From assembly GCA_003499525.1 (NCBI GenBank), contig DNTB01000096.1:46100-110099 (forward strand): a stretch of DNA of 64,000 bases, in the 5' to 3' direction. Origin of the DNA: Flavobacteriales bacterium (lineage in GTDB: Bacteria; Bacteroidota; Bacteroidia; Flavobacteriales_G; Salibacteraceae). Shown here piece by piece: positions 7,775 to 22,700 of the stretch (its first letter is position 1; every line of letters starts with the position of its first letter). Both the position numbers and the translations under genes were made by a program. The notes below the pieces were generated by a model, which ran no database searches, was not told the origin of the DNA, and was given only the letters and a program-made list of their open reading frames with translations.

Positions 7775-10700
7775 ATGAAAAAAACTAGTACCCCTGAACG
7801 ATACCCTTTTCGTACTCTTTTTCTACTCCTTACACTGCTCCTTTCTTTGACTTTGGCTCAGGCACAAACCAGTACCGAATTCTGGTTTGCACCACCATAT
7901 ATTACAGCTGGAGATACAGGCAATCCACCGACGAACTATCAGGAGCCATTGCTACTTAGAATTACCTCATCTGATCTGGCCAGTACAATTACCATTACCA
8001 TGCCCGCATTGGGAGCGACAGCATTTGGCGGAGCGGGTTCAATCGTAGTAAATATTCCGGCCAACACACAACAAACCGTAGATCTTTCGGCCTATAAAAA
8101 TGACCTATTTACAGCACCATGGGATACCATTCTAAATACAGGGCTAAAAATTTCTGCCACAGAAGAGATTACGGTATACTATGAAGTCAATTCCTCCAGA
8201 AACCCAGACATTTTTGCCCTCAAGGGACAAAATGCATTAGGCACCCAGTTTTATACTCCCTTTAATAACTCCTTTGGAAATGGTTCGAAAGACGACCCTC
8301 CGTACACTGCTTTTGATATCGTTGCGACAGAGGATAATACGACAGTTTGGATTTATCCGAGAGTAGCCCTTGAAGGCGGTCATCCTCCTTTACAGGCGTA
8401 TAGCATTGTACTGGATGAAGGGCAGACCTATTCCGGAGCTGTTGCTTCAAGCGATTCAGGAGCAGTAAATCCGGCAGGTACAGTTGTGGCTTCAGATAAA
8501 CCTATCGCAATCACTATCAAGGATGATTTTGCCGAGCCTGGCCCTGGTACATGTAAGGACCTTATGGGTGATCAGATCGTTCCGGTTGATATCATAGGTT
8601 CGGAATACGTAGTGGTCAAAGGTTCACTGACCAACAATATTGAGCGGGTATTTCTAACAGCAACGCAAAATTTCACGCAAATCCTTGTTGATGGGGCGCC
8701 GGAAACTACTCTTTTTGCAGGGGAAACGTATGATTTACCGATAAGTAATAACCTGACGCACATATTATGCTCGAACCCGACTTATGCACTGCACATATCG
8801 GGATTTGGATGTGAGGTTGGAGCGGGTCTGCTGCCGGGTTTAAATTGTGCGGGATCTGACAAAGTCTCCTTTGTTCGGTCCGTCAAAGCAAATTTTGGAA
8901 TCAATGTAATGGTACCCGCAGGAAATGAGGGGTTATTTACCATAAATGGAGATCCTACTTTACTTCAAGCCGCGGATTTTGCCGTTGTTCCCGGAACTGG
9001 AGGTGCATGGGTAGGAGCTAAAAAAGAATTCGATACACTTGAAATAGTTCCGGAAATTTCGAATACGATTCAAAATACGGGGTCGGTTTTCGCTATGGGA
9101 ATTTTCAACGGTAATAATTCAGGTACCGGCGCACGTTACGGGTATTTCTCAGAGTTTTCGTCCAAAGTTTTTGTGGATGCTGGTGCGGACCGTAATTCAT
9201 GCGAGAATGCTGATGTGGCCAATCTCGGAGGAAGTGTTTCAGGTGGAGCTGTAAGTGGTGAATGGACAACTTCTGGCGATGGGACATTCCTTCCAAATTC
9301 AACAGATCTCAATGCTACCTATGAGCCAGGTCCTGTGGATATAGCAAACGGATCGGTTATCTTAACACTTACCTCAACGGGAAACTGTTTTCCCGTTTCT
9401 GATGATATGCAGGTGACCTTTACACCCGCACCCACAGCAGATGCCGGATTGGATGCGGACATCTGCTTGAACAATACAACCATTAACCTAAACGGGGCCG
9501 TAACTCAGGCGGGCGGAGGGCAATGGTCAGGAGGTAGCGGTGGATCTTTTCTTCCTAATGCACTAACGCTAAATGCGAATTACAATCCGTCCCCCGCAGA
9601 TCTTGCCAATGGTTCTGTTACACTTACCCTAACAACCGTGGCCATGGCATCAAATTGCAATGCTGTTGATGATGTGGTTACCTACACATTTATAGATGCG
9701 CCTTTGGTAGATGCTGGCCCTGCAAGTCAGAATATTTGTTCAAATAATTCAGATATTACATTAAATGGTTCAGTCTCCTGGGCACATGGCCCTAACCCTT
9801 CAGTAACTTGGAGTACTAACACAGTCGTAAATCCGGGAGCTTTTGATGACCCTAACGCACTTAGTACCATCTATCGTCCTTCAGGGACTGAGCTTGCAAA
9901 TGGAAGCGTAACTCTAACGTTAACTTCAGCGGCAACAGGGTCCTGCAATACCGTAAGCGATGATATTATAATCAATTTCACACCCTCACCCACCATCATT
10001 TTCGATCCGAGCTCTTCGAATGATGTTTGTGCAAATAACAATGAGATCAACCTCTCCGCCTTCCTCACGGTTGTCACAGGAGGTACATGGTCTGGAGGAC
10101 TGGGGTCCTTTTCAGGAGGAGCAACAGGGCTACTCAATAATATTTATACTCCAACCGCTCAAGAGGTATTAGATGGAACAGTTACTCTTACCCTAACGAC
10201 GACAACAGGAATTGGTAATTGTACTGCCGTTTCTAGTGATGTGACCGTCACCATACTTCCAGCTCCTATTGTTACAGCCACTACTCCAACCACGAATAAA
10301 TGTGCCAACAACGCATCAGTTCCCTTGACTGGAAGTGTAACTACACCTTCAGGGACTCCCGGCATTGGAGTTTGGACTACAACTGGCTCAGGACAATTCC
10401 TGCCCAATGCATCAATAAGCAATCCTTCCTATGTTCCTCATCCTAATGATATAAGCAATGGAAGTGTAGTACTGACCTACACCTCTATGTTCAGCAGCCC
10501 TTGCCTGGAAGAAAGTGCTCAGTTAACCATTAATTTCTTTCCGGCTCCAACCGTACTTGTAGGTACTAACCCTTTATCAGTATGTGAAAACAATGCGGAA
10601 GTTGTTTTAAATGGAACTATTGTGGATGCTTTTGGTTTACCGCTAACAGGCACCTGGTCCAGTAATGGTACAGGGATATTTACCCCAAATGCCAATGATC

Positions 10701-13700
10701 TAAACGGTACCTACACACCAAGTGCCAGTGATATTGCAAATGGTACAGTTCAACTCACACTGTCCTCTGACCCCGCAGCAGGTTGTAATTCTGTTCAAGA
10801 AGTATTGACCGTAAATTTCACCCCAAGTCCATCAGTAACAGCCACTGCAAATCCAACAACAATTTGCACGAACAACAGTGATGTTGTTCTTGATGGAACT
10901 ATAGTAGGAGCCAGCGGAGGAGTATGGTTGGGAGGACTAGGAGTATATTCTGGTGGCCCAAATGACCTGTCAAACAATACGTATACGCCAACAAATGCTG
11001 AATTGTCTGCAGGCACATTTACACTTACCCTCGAATCCACTGGCAATTTGAATTGTAATCCCGTACAGGACAATGTCGTAATAACAGTGATTGATGAGCC
11101 TATTGTAGATGCAGGTGCAGACTTTACCTATTGTACAAATAATGCTGGAGTTCCTCTAAATGGTATCATTCAGCTTTTTGGTCCAATAACAGGAAATAGC
11201 CTTTGGACTTCATTGGGCACGGGGTCCTTCGCCGATCCTTCCGCTCCGACAACAACCTATTCGCCGAGTGCTGCAGACCTTCTGGCTGGTTCAGTGACCT
11301 TGCAATTGACCTACACCTCGTCATCCATTTGTAATCCAGTCACCGATCAAATAGTGGTTACATTTATTGATCCTCCCGTGGTAGATGCAGGACCCGCATC
11401 CATAAACATATGTGAGAATAATGCAGTTACCGCATTGAACGGAAGCATTACGTTTGCTTCCGGGCCAACTCCTCCAAGTTTGTGGTCAACCAGCGGTGGC
11501 GGTAGCTTTGACAACCCAAATGACCTGGTAACAAATTATAATCCCACTCTCGCGGATATCGCTGGAGGAGGCGGATCAGTAACTTTAACTCTTACTTCTA
11601 CACCAACGCTCGGATGTCTTTCTGAATCAGATAATATCGTTGTTAATTTTACTCCAGAACCTACGGTAAGCATTGTCGCTCCTCCTGAAGTTTGTGCAAA
11701 TAACTCAGTAATAACTGTTAGTGGATCCGTTACCAATGCGACAGGAGGAACTTGGTCCAATGTCAACGGATTGTTCTCCGGAGGTGTTAATGACCTAAAT
11801 AACAATGACTACACCCCAACAGTTCCAGAAATCAACAATGGTTCAGTGACCTTCGTGTTAACCACTACAGGAATGGGGAATTGTAATGCGGTTCAAGCGT
11901 CGCAGACAGTGACCGTTATTGATGCCCCAATAGTTGATGCTGGAGCCAATCAGACTGTTTGTGCAAATAATGCAAGCATTACACTAAATGGCACGGTGAC
12001 TGCTGATTTAGGAGGTAATGGCGGCTTAGGAACAGGACAATGGTCCACTTCCGGGACAGGGTCCTTTGCCAACTCAAATAATCTGAATACGACCTACACG
12101 CCTTCAGCTGCCGATATTGCCGCCGGAACCGTAGACCTTACCCTCACCTCTACGGTAAATGGGCTATGTACTGAAGAATCTGATGCTATCACCATAACTA
12201 TCGTTCCTTCGCCTGTAGTTGACGCCGGTCCTGCAACAGTTGATATCTGTGCCAATAATTCTGATGTAAGTCTTATCGGTTCCATCACATTTAGCTCTGG
12301 AGCACCTCCTCTGGGAACATGGACTACTTCTGGTTCTGGATCCTTTGTCAATGCAAATGATCTCGCAACTACTTATATACCCTCCGTAGCAGATATTTCT
12401 GGCGGTGCCGGTTCAGTAACTCTTACCCTAACATCAGATCCCACTGCTGGATGCCTGTCTGAATCAGACAATATTGTAGTGAACTTCACACCTGCGCCAA
12501 CAGCCTCTATCGTAGCTCCTGCAGAAGTTTGTGCCAATAATTCTGTTATTACGATAAGTGGTTCTGTAAGCAATGCAACCGGTGGAACCTGGTCCAATGT
12601 AAATGGTGTTTTCTCAGGTGGTCCCAACGATCTTAACAACAATGATTACACCCCAACAGTCCCCGAAATAATTAACGGATCTGTTACTTTCATTTTAACG
12701 ACCACTGGTATTGGGAATTGTAATTCAGTTCAAAGCTCGTACACCGTTTCAATAATAGACGCTCCAATAGTCGACGCCGGAACCAGTCAAACTGTTTGTG
12801 CCAATAATGCAAGTATTGCACTTAACGGAACGATTACCTCCGATGTTGGAGGAAATGGCGGACTAGGCACTGGACAATGGTCTACTTCCGGCACAGGTAG
12901 CTTTGCAAATGCCAATAACCTAAATACGACCTACACTCCTTCAGCTGCTGACATTGCTGCCGGTATGGTTGACATAACGTTAACTTCGACCTTAAATGGG
13001 TTATGTGCATCTGAATCAGATGTTATAACACTGACCATAGTCCCCTCACCTGTTGTAGATGCAGGCCCTCCAAATGTGAGTATTTGCGCGAATAACTCAG
13101 ATGTAAATCTTGTAGGTACCATTACGTTTGGTTCCGGAGCTCCACCTCCCGGAACATGGACTACTTCTGGTTCTGGTTCGTTTGCTAATGCCAATAATCT
13201 ATCGACTACATATATACCTTCCGCTGCAGATATTTCAGGCGGATCCGGCTCTGTAACTCTTACTTTAACCTCAGATCCTACGGCAAATTGTCTTTCTGAA
13301 TTTGATAATATAGTTGTCAATTTCACCCCAGCTCCAACAGCCTCGATTGTGGCACCAGCCGAAGTTTGTGCGAACAATTCAATTATTACGGTTAATGGCA
13401 GTGTAACTAATGCAACGGGAGGTACCTGGTCAAATGTAAACGGTACTTTTTCGGGAGGTATAAACGACCTGAACAATAACGACTACACCCCTACCAATCC
13501 TGAGATTAATTTCGGATCTGTTACCTTCATTCTTACTACTGATGGTGTTGGTAATTGTCTCCCTGTTCAGGCATCTCGGACTGTTGATATTATCGTTGCT
13601 CCTATTGTAGATGCGGGCCCAGATGCAACGGTCTGTGCTAATGATGCCAGCGTAAATCTATCCGGCACCATAACTAACGACGTAGGAGGAAACGGTGGAT

Positions 13701-16700
13701 TCGGAACGGGTGTGTGGTCAACTACAGGTACCGGTTCATTCTCCAACCCTAGTAATCTAAATGCTATTTATACTCCTTCGGCAGCAGATATCGCGGCTGG
13801 TGCTGTAACATTAAGACTTACTTCCACCGCCAATGGACTCTGTAATCAGGAATTCGATGAGCTGGTTATTACCATTATTCCAGCACCATCTGTAGATGCA
13901 GGTATGGATCAATCCATTTGTGCCAACAATAGCGTTACTGCCTTAAATGGCTCGATTACGTTCAGCGCAGGAGCTTCGCCAGGTGGAACGTGGACCACAA
14001 ATGGTGGTGGATCTTTTGACAATATCAATGATCTAATTACCAACTATAACCCTTCAGCTGGTGATATCGCCGGCGGAGCAGGTTCCGTTGTTTTAACGCT
14101 GACTTCCGATCCGACTATGGGATGCCAACCCGTAGCCGATAATCTTACCATAAACTTCACACCTGCACCAACAGCCAGTATCGTTTCTGTTCCTGAGGTT
14201 TGTGCGAACAACGCCATTATAACACTTAACGGATCTGTCACAACTGCGACAGTTGGAACTTGGTCTAATGTGAATGGAGTTTTCTCCGGTGGTGTAAATG
14301 ATCTGGTAAACAATGACTACACCCCCACCGTTCCGGAAATAAATAGTGGTACAGTCACCTTCATTCTGACAACCAATGGCAATGGAAACTGCCTCCCCGT
14401 TCAAGCTTCCCGAACAGTTAATATAATCGATGCTCCTGTGGTGGACGCAGGTTCTGACTTTACCGTATGTGCGAATAACTCTGCCGTTGCATTGAATGGA
14501 GTCATCAACACTGATGGCGGAGGGAACGGTGGCAGTGGCACTGGACTGTGGACAACTTCAGGCACAGGATCATTTGCAAACGCTGGTAACTTAAATACTA
14601 CCTATACGCCATCTGCAGCAGATATAGCTGCTGGTACTGTCGATTTAACCTTGACATCAACTCTGAATGGACTTTGTTTTGGAGCTTCAGATGTAATTAC
14701 TCTCACGATTGTTCCTTCCCCAGTAGTAGATGCCGGACCTGCCAATGTGGATATTTGTGCCAACAATGCAGTCACCCCACTTAACGGTTCCATCACCTTC
14801 TCTTCCGGAGCACCACCACCAGGGCTTTGGACTACTTCAGGCACCGGAGTCTTCGCGGATCCGAATAATACGATAACCGACTATACTCCCTCTGCGGCCG
14901 ATTTAACTGCGGGAAGTGTTACACTTACTTTAACATCCTCTCCTACAGCTGGTTGCCTTTCCGAATCGGACGATATTATTGTAAATTTCACCGCTGCCCC
15001 AACAGCTGATATTTTTGCTCCGGCAGAAGTTTGTGCTAATAACTCAATCATTACCCTAAATGCCACTGTTACGAGCGCAACTGGAGGAACATGGTCCAAT
15101 GTAAATGGAGTTTTCTCCGGTGGTGTAAATGATCTCTTAAACAACGACTATACTCCAACAGTTCCGGAAATAACTGGAGGTTCCGTGACATTTATCCTCA
15201 CTACTACAGGTGTCGGTAACTGTAATGTCGTTCAGACCTCACATACGGTCACGATTATCGATGCACCGATTGTGGATGCAGGAGCTAATCAGGTTGTATG
15301 CGCCAACAATGCTAATATTTCTCTAAATGGAACCGTTGCTACCGATGCAAGTGGAAATGGTGGATTTGGTACCGGACAATGGTCAACCTCAGGGACGGGT
15401 TCTTTTGCCAACGCCAATGACCTCAATACTACTTATACACCTTCTCCTGCGGATATTACGGCAGGTACTGTCGACTTGACGCTCACCTCCACAGTCAATG
15501 GACTGTGTTTGAGTGAATCAGATGCACTCACGATTACTATTGTGCCTTCTCCTGTGGTAGATGCAGGCCCGGCAACAATAGATATTTGTGCCAATAACCC
15601 TGACGTGGATCTTATTGGTTCTATAACCTTTAGCTCAGGAGCTCCTCCTCCTGGAACATGGACCACTACTGGTACTGGAACGTTTGCAGATGCTACTAGC
15701 CTTGTGACCACTTATACTCCCTCTGCCGCGGATATCGCTGGTGGACTTGGTACCGTCACACATACTCTGACCACAGCCCCTACAGCCGGCTGCCTTTCTG
15801 AATCAGATAATATTGTCGTCAACTTCACACCAGCACCGGTGGTGAATATCAACTCTGTTCCAGAGGTTTGTGCAAACAATTCTATCGTAACATTAAATGG
15901 CACCGTAAGCAATGCTACTGGAGGTATTTGGTCCAATGTTAATGGTACTTTTTCTGGTGGAGCTACCGGCTTGGTAAACAACGACTACTCTCCTACCAAT
16001 CCTGAGATTGCGTTTGGCTCTGTCACATTTATCCTTACTTCTACCGGACAGGGGAATTGTCTTCCTGTTCAGGACTCAAGAACGGTTACTATCATTGAAG
16101 CGCCCGTAGTTGACGCAGGAACCGATCAAACGGTTTGTGCGAACAATGCAAATATTGCACTTAGCGGGACCGTTACAACTGATCCAGGTGGAAATGGTGG
16201 TCCGGGTACAGGACAATGGTCTACTTCAGGTACAGGTTCTTTTGCGAACACTAATAATCTAAATACTACATATACTCCTTCAGCAGCAGATATTGCGGCA
16301 GGTACTGTGGACATAACTTTGACATCAACTCTGAATGGACTTTGCTTAGGAGCTTCAGATGTTATTACCCTAACGATTGTTCCTTCTCCAGTGGTAGATG
16401 CTGGACCTGCTACTGTAGATATTTGTGCAAACAATGCAATTACCTCGCTTACCGGATCTATTACCTTCTCGTCCGGAGTGCCACCTCCAGGACTATGGAC
16501 GACGTCAGGCTCTGGTACTTTCGCTGACCCCACAAACCCAATAACTGATTATACACCTTCAGCTGCAGACATTACAGCTGGCGGAGTACTTTTAACGTTA
16601 ACCTCAGCTCCTACCGCTGGTTGTCTGTCAGAGTCTGATGACGTGCTGGTAAGTTTCACCCCGGCACCTATTGTAAATATCAATTCCGTCCCTGAGGTCT

Positions 16701-19700
16701 GTGCAAATAATTCAATCGTCACATTAAATGGAACTGTTGCAAATGCTACAGGAGCTATATGGTCTAATGTAAACGGAACATTCTCTGGTGGAGCAACTGG
16801 TTTAGTGAACAACGACTACTCTCCTACCAATCCTGAAATTGCTTTTGGAGCGGTCACATTCATCCTAACTTCAACAGGTCATGGAAATTGTCTTCCAGTA
16901 TCAGACTCCAGAACAGTTACCATTATTGAAGCTCCTACTGTTGACGCCGGAGGTAACCAAACGGTTTGTGCCAATAATGCAAATGTGATCCTCAATGGTA
17001 CCATAACGACTGATCCTGGTGGAAGCGGTGGTTCAGGGACTGGACAATGGTCTACTTCAGGTACTGGTTCCTTTGGAAACATCAATAATCTCAGTACCAC
17101 TTATACCCCTTCTGCTGCTGATATCGCTGCAGGTACTGTTGATCTTACCCTTACATCTACTCTTAACGGGTTATGCCTGGGAGCATCTGATGTTATAACC
17201 ATCCTTATAATACCAGCACCGGTAGTAGATGCTGGCCCAATATCAACTGATTTATGTGCTAATAATGCAGTAGCTGCTCTTAACGGTTCTATCAACTTTA
17301 CTTCGGGAACTCCTCCAGATGGATTATGGACAACCAGCGGAACCGGCGTATTCGATGATCCGTCGGATTTATCAGCAAACTACACACCGTCTCAAGCCGA
17401 TATTACAGCTGGAAACGTGATTCTAACACTCACATCTGATGTGACCTCTGGTTGTTTATCGGAATCCGACGCAACAACAATAAACTATACTCCTGCACCG
17501 ACAGCAAATGCCGGTGCGGACCCTGTTCTATGCGCGAATAATTCTGCAATTTCATTGAATGGAGCTGTCACGATTGCAACAGGCGGATCATGGTCAGGTG
17601 GATTGGGTTCTTTTGATCCTAGTGCTAACGATCTTATTTCAACATACTACCCAACGGTTGGTGAGATTGCAAATGACTCAGTAATGCTCGTATTGAGTAC
17701 TACTGGCAACAATAACTGCAACATTGTTCGAGATACCCTTGTAGCTTATTTCACACCTGCTCCTACCGCGGAAGCCGGATCAGATCAAACAGTATGTGCC
17801 AACAATCCAGCTGTGATGCTGAATGGAGCAATAACAATTGCTACAGGTGCAACATGGACAGGTGGAACCGGAACATTTGTTCCTAACAACACAACACTTG
17901 CAGCTATGTATACCCCAGCGCCAGCTGAAATAGCTGCCGGATCAGTGAAACTATATTTGACAACTTCAGGAAACGGTAGTTGTAATCCAGTCACGGATAG
18001 TATGCTGATTACTATTACCACTTCACCAACTGCTGATGCAGGTCCTGATCAGACTGCATGCGCCAATAATGCAACAACGAGCCTAAACGGGTCTGTATTA
18101 GTTTCATCAGGGGGGCAATGGTCGGGAGGCCTGGGAGCATATACACCTAGCGATACAAATCTGGCGATTCAATATACCCCCACAGCAGCTGAGATTACAG
18201 CAGGGAATGTAACGCTTACATTAACTACACGGGGCAATGGACTGTGTCTTGCGGAAAGCGATCAAGTGACAATAACTTTCACTGACGCGCCCGTAGTCAA
18301 TGCTGGTCCAGATCAAATTGTTTCGGCAAATAACCCGAATACATCCCTGAACGGCTCGGTAGTTGGTGCACCAGGAGGTACGTGGTCTAGCGGTGTTGGC
18401 ATATTTAATCCGAATAAGAACACTCTTAATGCTGTTTATACCCCAACAGCAGGTGAAATTGCTGACGACTCTGTAAATCTCGTATTGCGGTCGACAGGCG
18501 GTGCGGCTAACTGTCTTGCAGTGCGTGATACGATGACCATATTCTTCAGCCCGGCCCCAATAGTCGAGGCCGGTCCTCCACAAACAGTTTGTGCGAACAA
18601 CCCTGATATCATTCTCAACGGTTCTGTCACCTATGCAACGGGTGGACAGTGGTCCGGTGGAACAGGACTATACTCACCTGACGACATTACCCTTAACGCA
18701 ACCTACACTCCTTCGGCAGCCGAAAGAACTGCAGGTTTTGTGAAGCTATTTCTGACCTCAACTGGCAACGGATTGAGTAATCCTGTTACAGATAGTGTTC
18801 TATTCACAATAACTACAGCCCCAACTGCAATTGCCGGACCCGATAAAGTCACTTGTTCAAATAATCCAACGGTCTCGATTAATGGCTCCGTGGGAATAGC
18901 AACTGGTGGAATCTGGACAGGTGGTACAGGAACGTATACTCCTTCAGATACCAATCTGGCGATTCAATATACACCGACTCCTGCGGAAATAGGGGCTGGC
19001 AGTGTGACACTCACTCTTACTACAACAGGAAATGGTTTATGCCTGGCCGAAAATGACGAAATGACCATATTCTTTGACCCCTCTCCTACTGCGAATGCAG
19101 GACCAGATCAAACCGTTTGTGCCAATAATGCTAATGCTTCGTTGAATGGCTCTGTTACCATTGCAACAGGCGGATCATGGACTGGTGGCGGTGGATTTTT
19201 CACCCCAAATCCGAACACGCTTAATGCGGTCTATACACCCACACTGGGCGAAATTGCAAATGACTCAGTAAACCTGGTGCTGAGCACCAATATCACTGGA
19301 AATTGTTTCGTAGAACGAGATACCATGACCTTATACTTCAGTCCGGCTCCAGTTGTTGATGCGGGGACACCACAAACAGTTTGTGGAAACAATCCTGAAA
19401 TTAATCTTAGCGGATCGGTTACTGTGGCCGGAGGAGCACGATGGACCGGAGGCACAGGGTTTTATGTTCCAAATGATCAAGCTCTCAATGCGGTTTATAC
19501 TCCATCACAAGCTGAAATTAATGCTGGCTTTGTAAGGTTATATCTGACATCAATAAATAACTTAACCTGTAACCCTGTAGTTGATAGTGTATTGTTTACC
19601 ATCAATACCGCACCTAGTGCCAATGCCGGGCCTGATATAACGGCATGTGCAAATAACCCTACCGTATCAATCAATGGTCTAGTGGGCATCGCAACCGGAG

Positions 19701-22700
19701 GAATATGGTACGGAGGAGCCGGCACTTACACCCCTTCTGATACAAATCTGTCGATACAATACAGCCCAACACCAATTGAAATCGCAACGGGTAGTGTAAC
19801 TCTTACTCTTACTACTCGAGGTAACGGTCTGTGCCTGGCAGAAGATGACGAAATGACCATTTTCTTCACCCCTGCTCCTACGGCAGATGCAGGACCTGAT
19901 CAAATTGCCTGTGCAAACAATGCTGATGTCAACCTTACTGGGGCAGTGACGGTTGCTACAGGAGGAATATGGTCAGGAGGTGCTGGGACATTTACTCCTA
20001 ATAATCAGAGTTTAACTGTTACTTATACTCCAACTTCTGGAGATATAGCAAACGATTCTATTAATCTGATATTGAGTACAAGTGGAAACGGTAACTGTAA
20101 TACAGTAAGAGATACAATGACCGTTCGTTTTACACCAGCGCCTACAGTAGATGCCGGTCCAGATCAATCAATATGTGCAAATAACGCCGAAGCTCAGCTT
20201 GCAGGAATAGTCACAGTTTCACCCAATGCACGTTGGTCAGGAGGGGCAGGACTATTCATTCCAAACGTCTTTGATCTCAATGCTAGCTATTTCCCGAGCC
20301 CAGCAGAAATTACAGCAGGGCAAGTCACTATCTATTTAACCTCAATTAACAATGGACTTTGTTCGCAAGTTGTGGACAGTATGGTAATTACCATTAATCC
20401 TGCTCCCACAGTAGATGCAGGATTGGATATTACAGCTTGTTCCAATAACCCGGCAGTTAACCTTTCAGGTGCCATTACAGTGGCTACCGGGGCTGTTTGG
20501 CAGAATGGCACCGGTGTATTTAATCCAGGAAATACATTCCTGAATACCCAATATATACCGTCAGCCGCTGAAGTGTCAGCAGGAACTGTAACTCTTACTT
20601 TAGAATCCACAGGAAACGGTAATTGTATTCCTGAAACAGATCAGGTGGTCATTAATTTTACTCCTGCACCTACGGCGAATGCCGGGCCAGATCAAACACT
20701 TTGCTCAAATAATGCAGATGTTACTTTAAACGGCAGTATTACAGTTGCTGCCAATGGCCGTTGGTCAGGAGGGGCCGGTATTTACAATCCAGGACCCAAT
20801 AACCTGTCTATTGTTTATTCACCTACCGCAAGTGAAATTGCCAATGATTCGGTCAATTTGATTCTGGAAACTACAGGTAACGGTAACTGCATAACAGAGC
20901 GCGATACCATGACCGTGTTCTTTGACCCTTCACCAGTAGTCAATGCAGGAGCACCTCAAACAGTATGTGCCAATAATCCGGATATCAATCTCAATGGGTC
21001 TGTTACAGTGGCCGGTGGGGCACAATGGTCCGGTGGAACAGGTATCTTTTTCCCATCTAATACTTCTCTTAACGCAGTATATACTCCTTCAGGAGCGGAA
21101 ATCTCGGCAGGTTTTGTAAAACTATATCTCAGGTCTATTGCAAATGGACTTTGTAAACCAGTTGTAGATAGTGTAGTATTTACGATTACTCCAGCGCCCG
21201 ATGTAAATGCAGGCAATGACAAATTCGTTTGCTCAAACAATCCTGTAGTAACAATCAATAGCTTCGTAAGTGGGGCATCAGGCGGAAGATGGCTTGGTGG
21301 AGCAGGTACATATTTCCCCTCAGATACCGTCCTCGGAATTCAGTACAACCCAACTCAGGCAGAGGTAGCAGCTGGCTCGCTTACTCTTACCCTTGAATCT
21401 ACCGGCAATGGGTTGTGCAATGCCGAAATCGATCAGGTAACTATCAATTTTACACCTTCACCGACAGCAGATGCAGGACCTGATCAGATAGTATGCGCCA
21501 ACAATGCCAGTGTTAACCTCAATGGAAGTGTGACAGTTGCAACTGGTGGGAATTGGATCGGTGGTCTTGGTAACTTTACCCCGAGCTCATCTACACTGAA
21601 TGCGGTGTATAGTCCAACACCAGGGGAAATAGCAAATGGTTTTGCAGAATTGGTACTTAGTACTACCGGTAATGGCACCTGTCTGTCCGTTCAAGACACC
21701 ATGATGATATCCTTCTTGCCCGCACCTATCGTCGAAGCAGGATTGGATCAGAGTATCTGCAGCAATAACCCAACATTCAGTTTAAACGGCAGCATTTCAA
21801 ATGCTGGTGGAGGTATTTGGACAGGAGGAACAGGTGTTTTCGCTCCAGGAAATATGAGCCTAAATGCATCCTACACTCCAAATGCGGCTGAAATAGCTGC
21901 TGATACGCTTGTCTTATATCTCACTTCAACTGGTAACGGTCTGTGTCTTGCAGAAGAAGATAGCGTTACTATCATATTCACCCCTTCACCAATCGTAAAC
22001 GCTGGTCCTGACATTACGCTTTGCGCGAATAATTCATTGACCAGTCTGAACGGCTCAATACAATTTGCTGGTGGAGGAACATGGTCTGGTGGAACAGGAC
22101 TCTTTGTTCCTGGGGTAAATGTTCTAAACCCAACCTATACCCCAACAGCAGCGGAAATTGCATCGGGCGTTGTTACATTGACGCTCAGTTCAACAGGTAA
22201 TGGAAAATGTCTAGCAGAATCTGATGATATCCAAATTACATACTCTCCTGCTCCAACTGCAAATGCAGGTGCGGATCAAATTCTATGTGGTAATAATGCT
22301 GACGCAACTCTGGCAGGTTCTGTTACGGTTGCAACAGGTGGAACGTGGTCCGGTGGGACAGGCTCTTTTAATCCGGGGCCGGGAAGCTTAAATACCATTT
22401 ATACTCCAACGCTTCTTGAAATAGCAAATGGCTCATTAGACCTCATTCTAACTACTACTGGAAATGGAAGCTGTATTGCAACCACGGACACCATTAACCT
22501 TTCTTTCAGTGCGGCGACAACGGTCGATGCCGGACCTGATACTTCGGTTTGTGCCAACAACCCCGGCATTCAACTATCCGGTAATGTTACTGTTGCCACT
22601 GGTGGAATTTGGACCGGAGGAACAGGAACATTTTTACCAAACAATACTGACCTCAACGCCCTCTACACGCCAAGTCCAGCTGAAATTGCAGCAGGTAGTG

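Noticed and set aside
11381..17503. CRISPR-like periodic repeats
   Set aside because: The period is about 270-280 bases, the sequence is coding throughout, and there are no short identical direct repeats with unique spacers.
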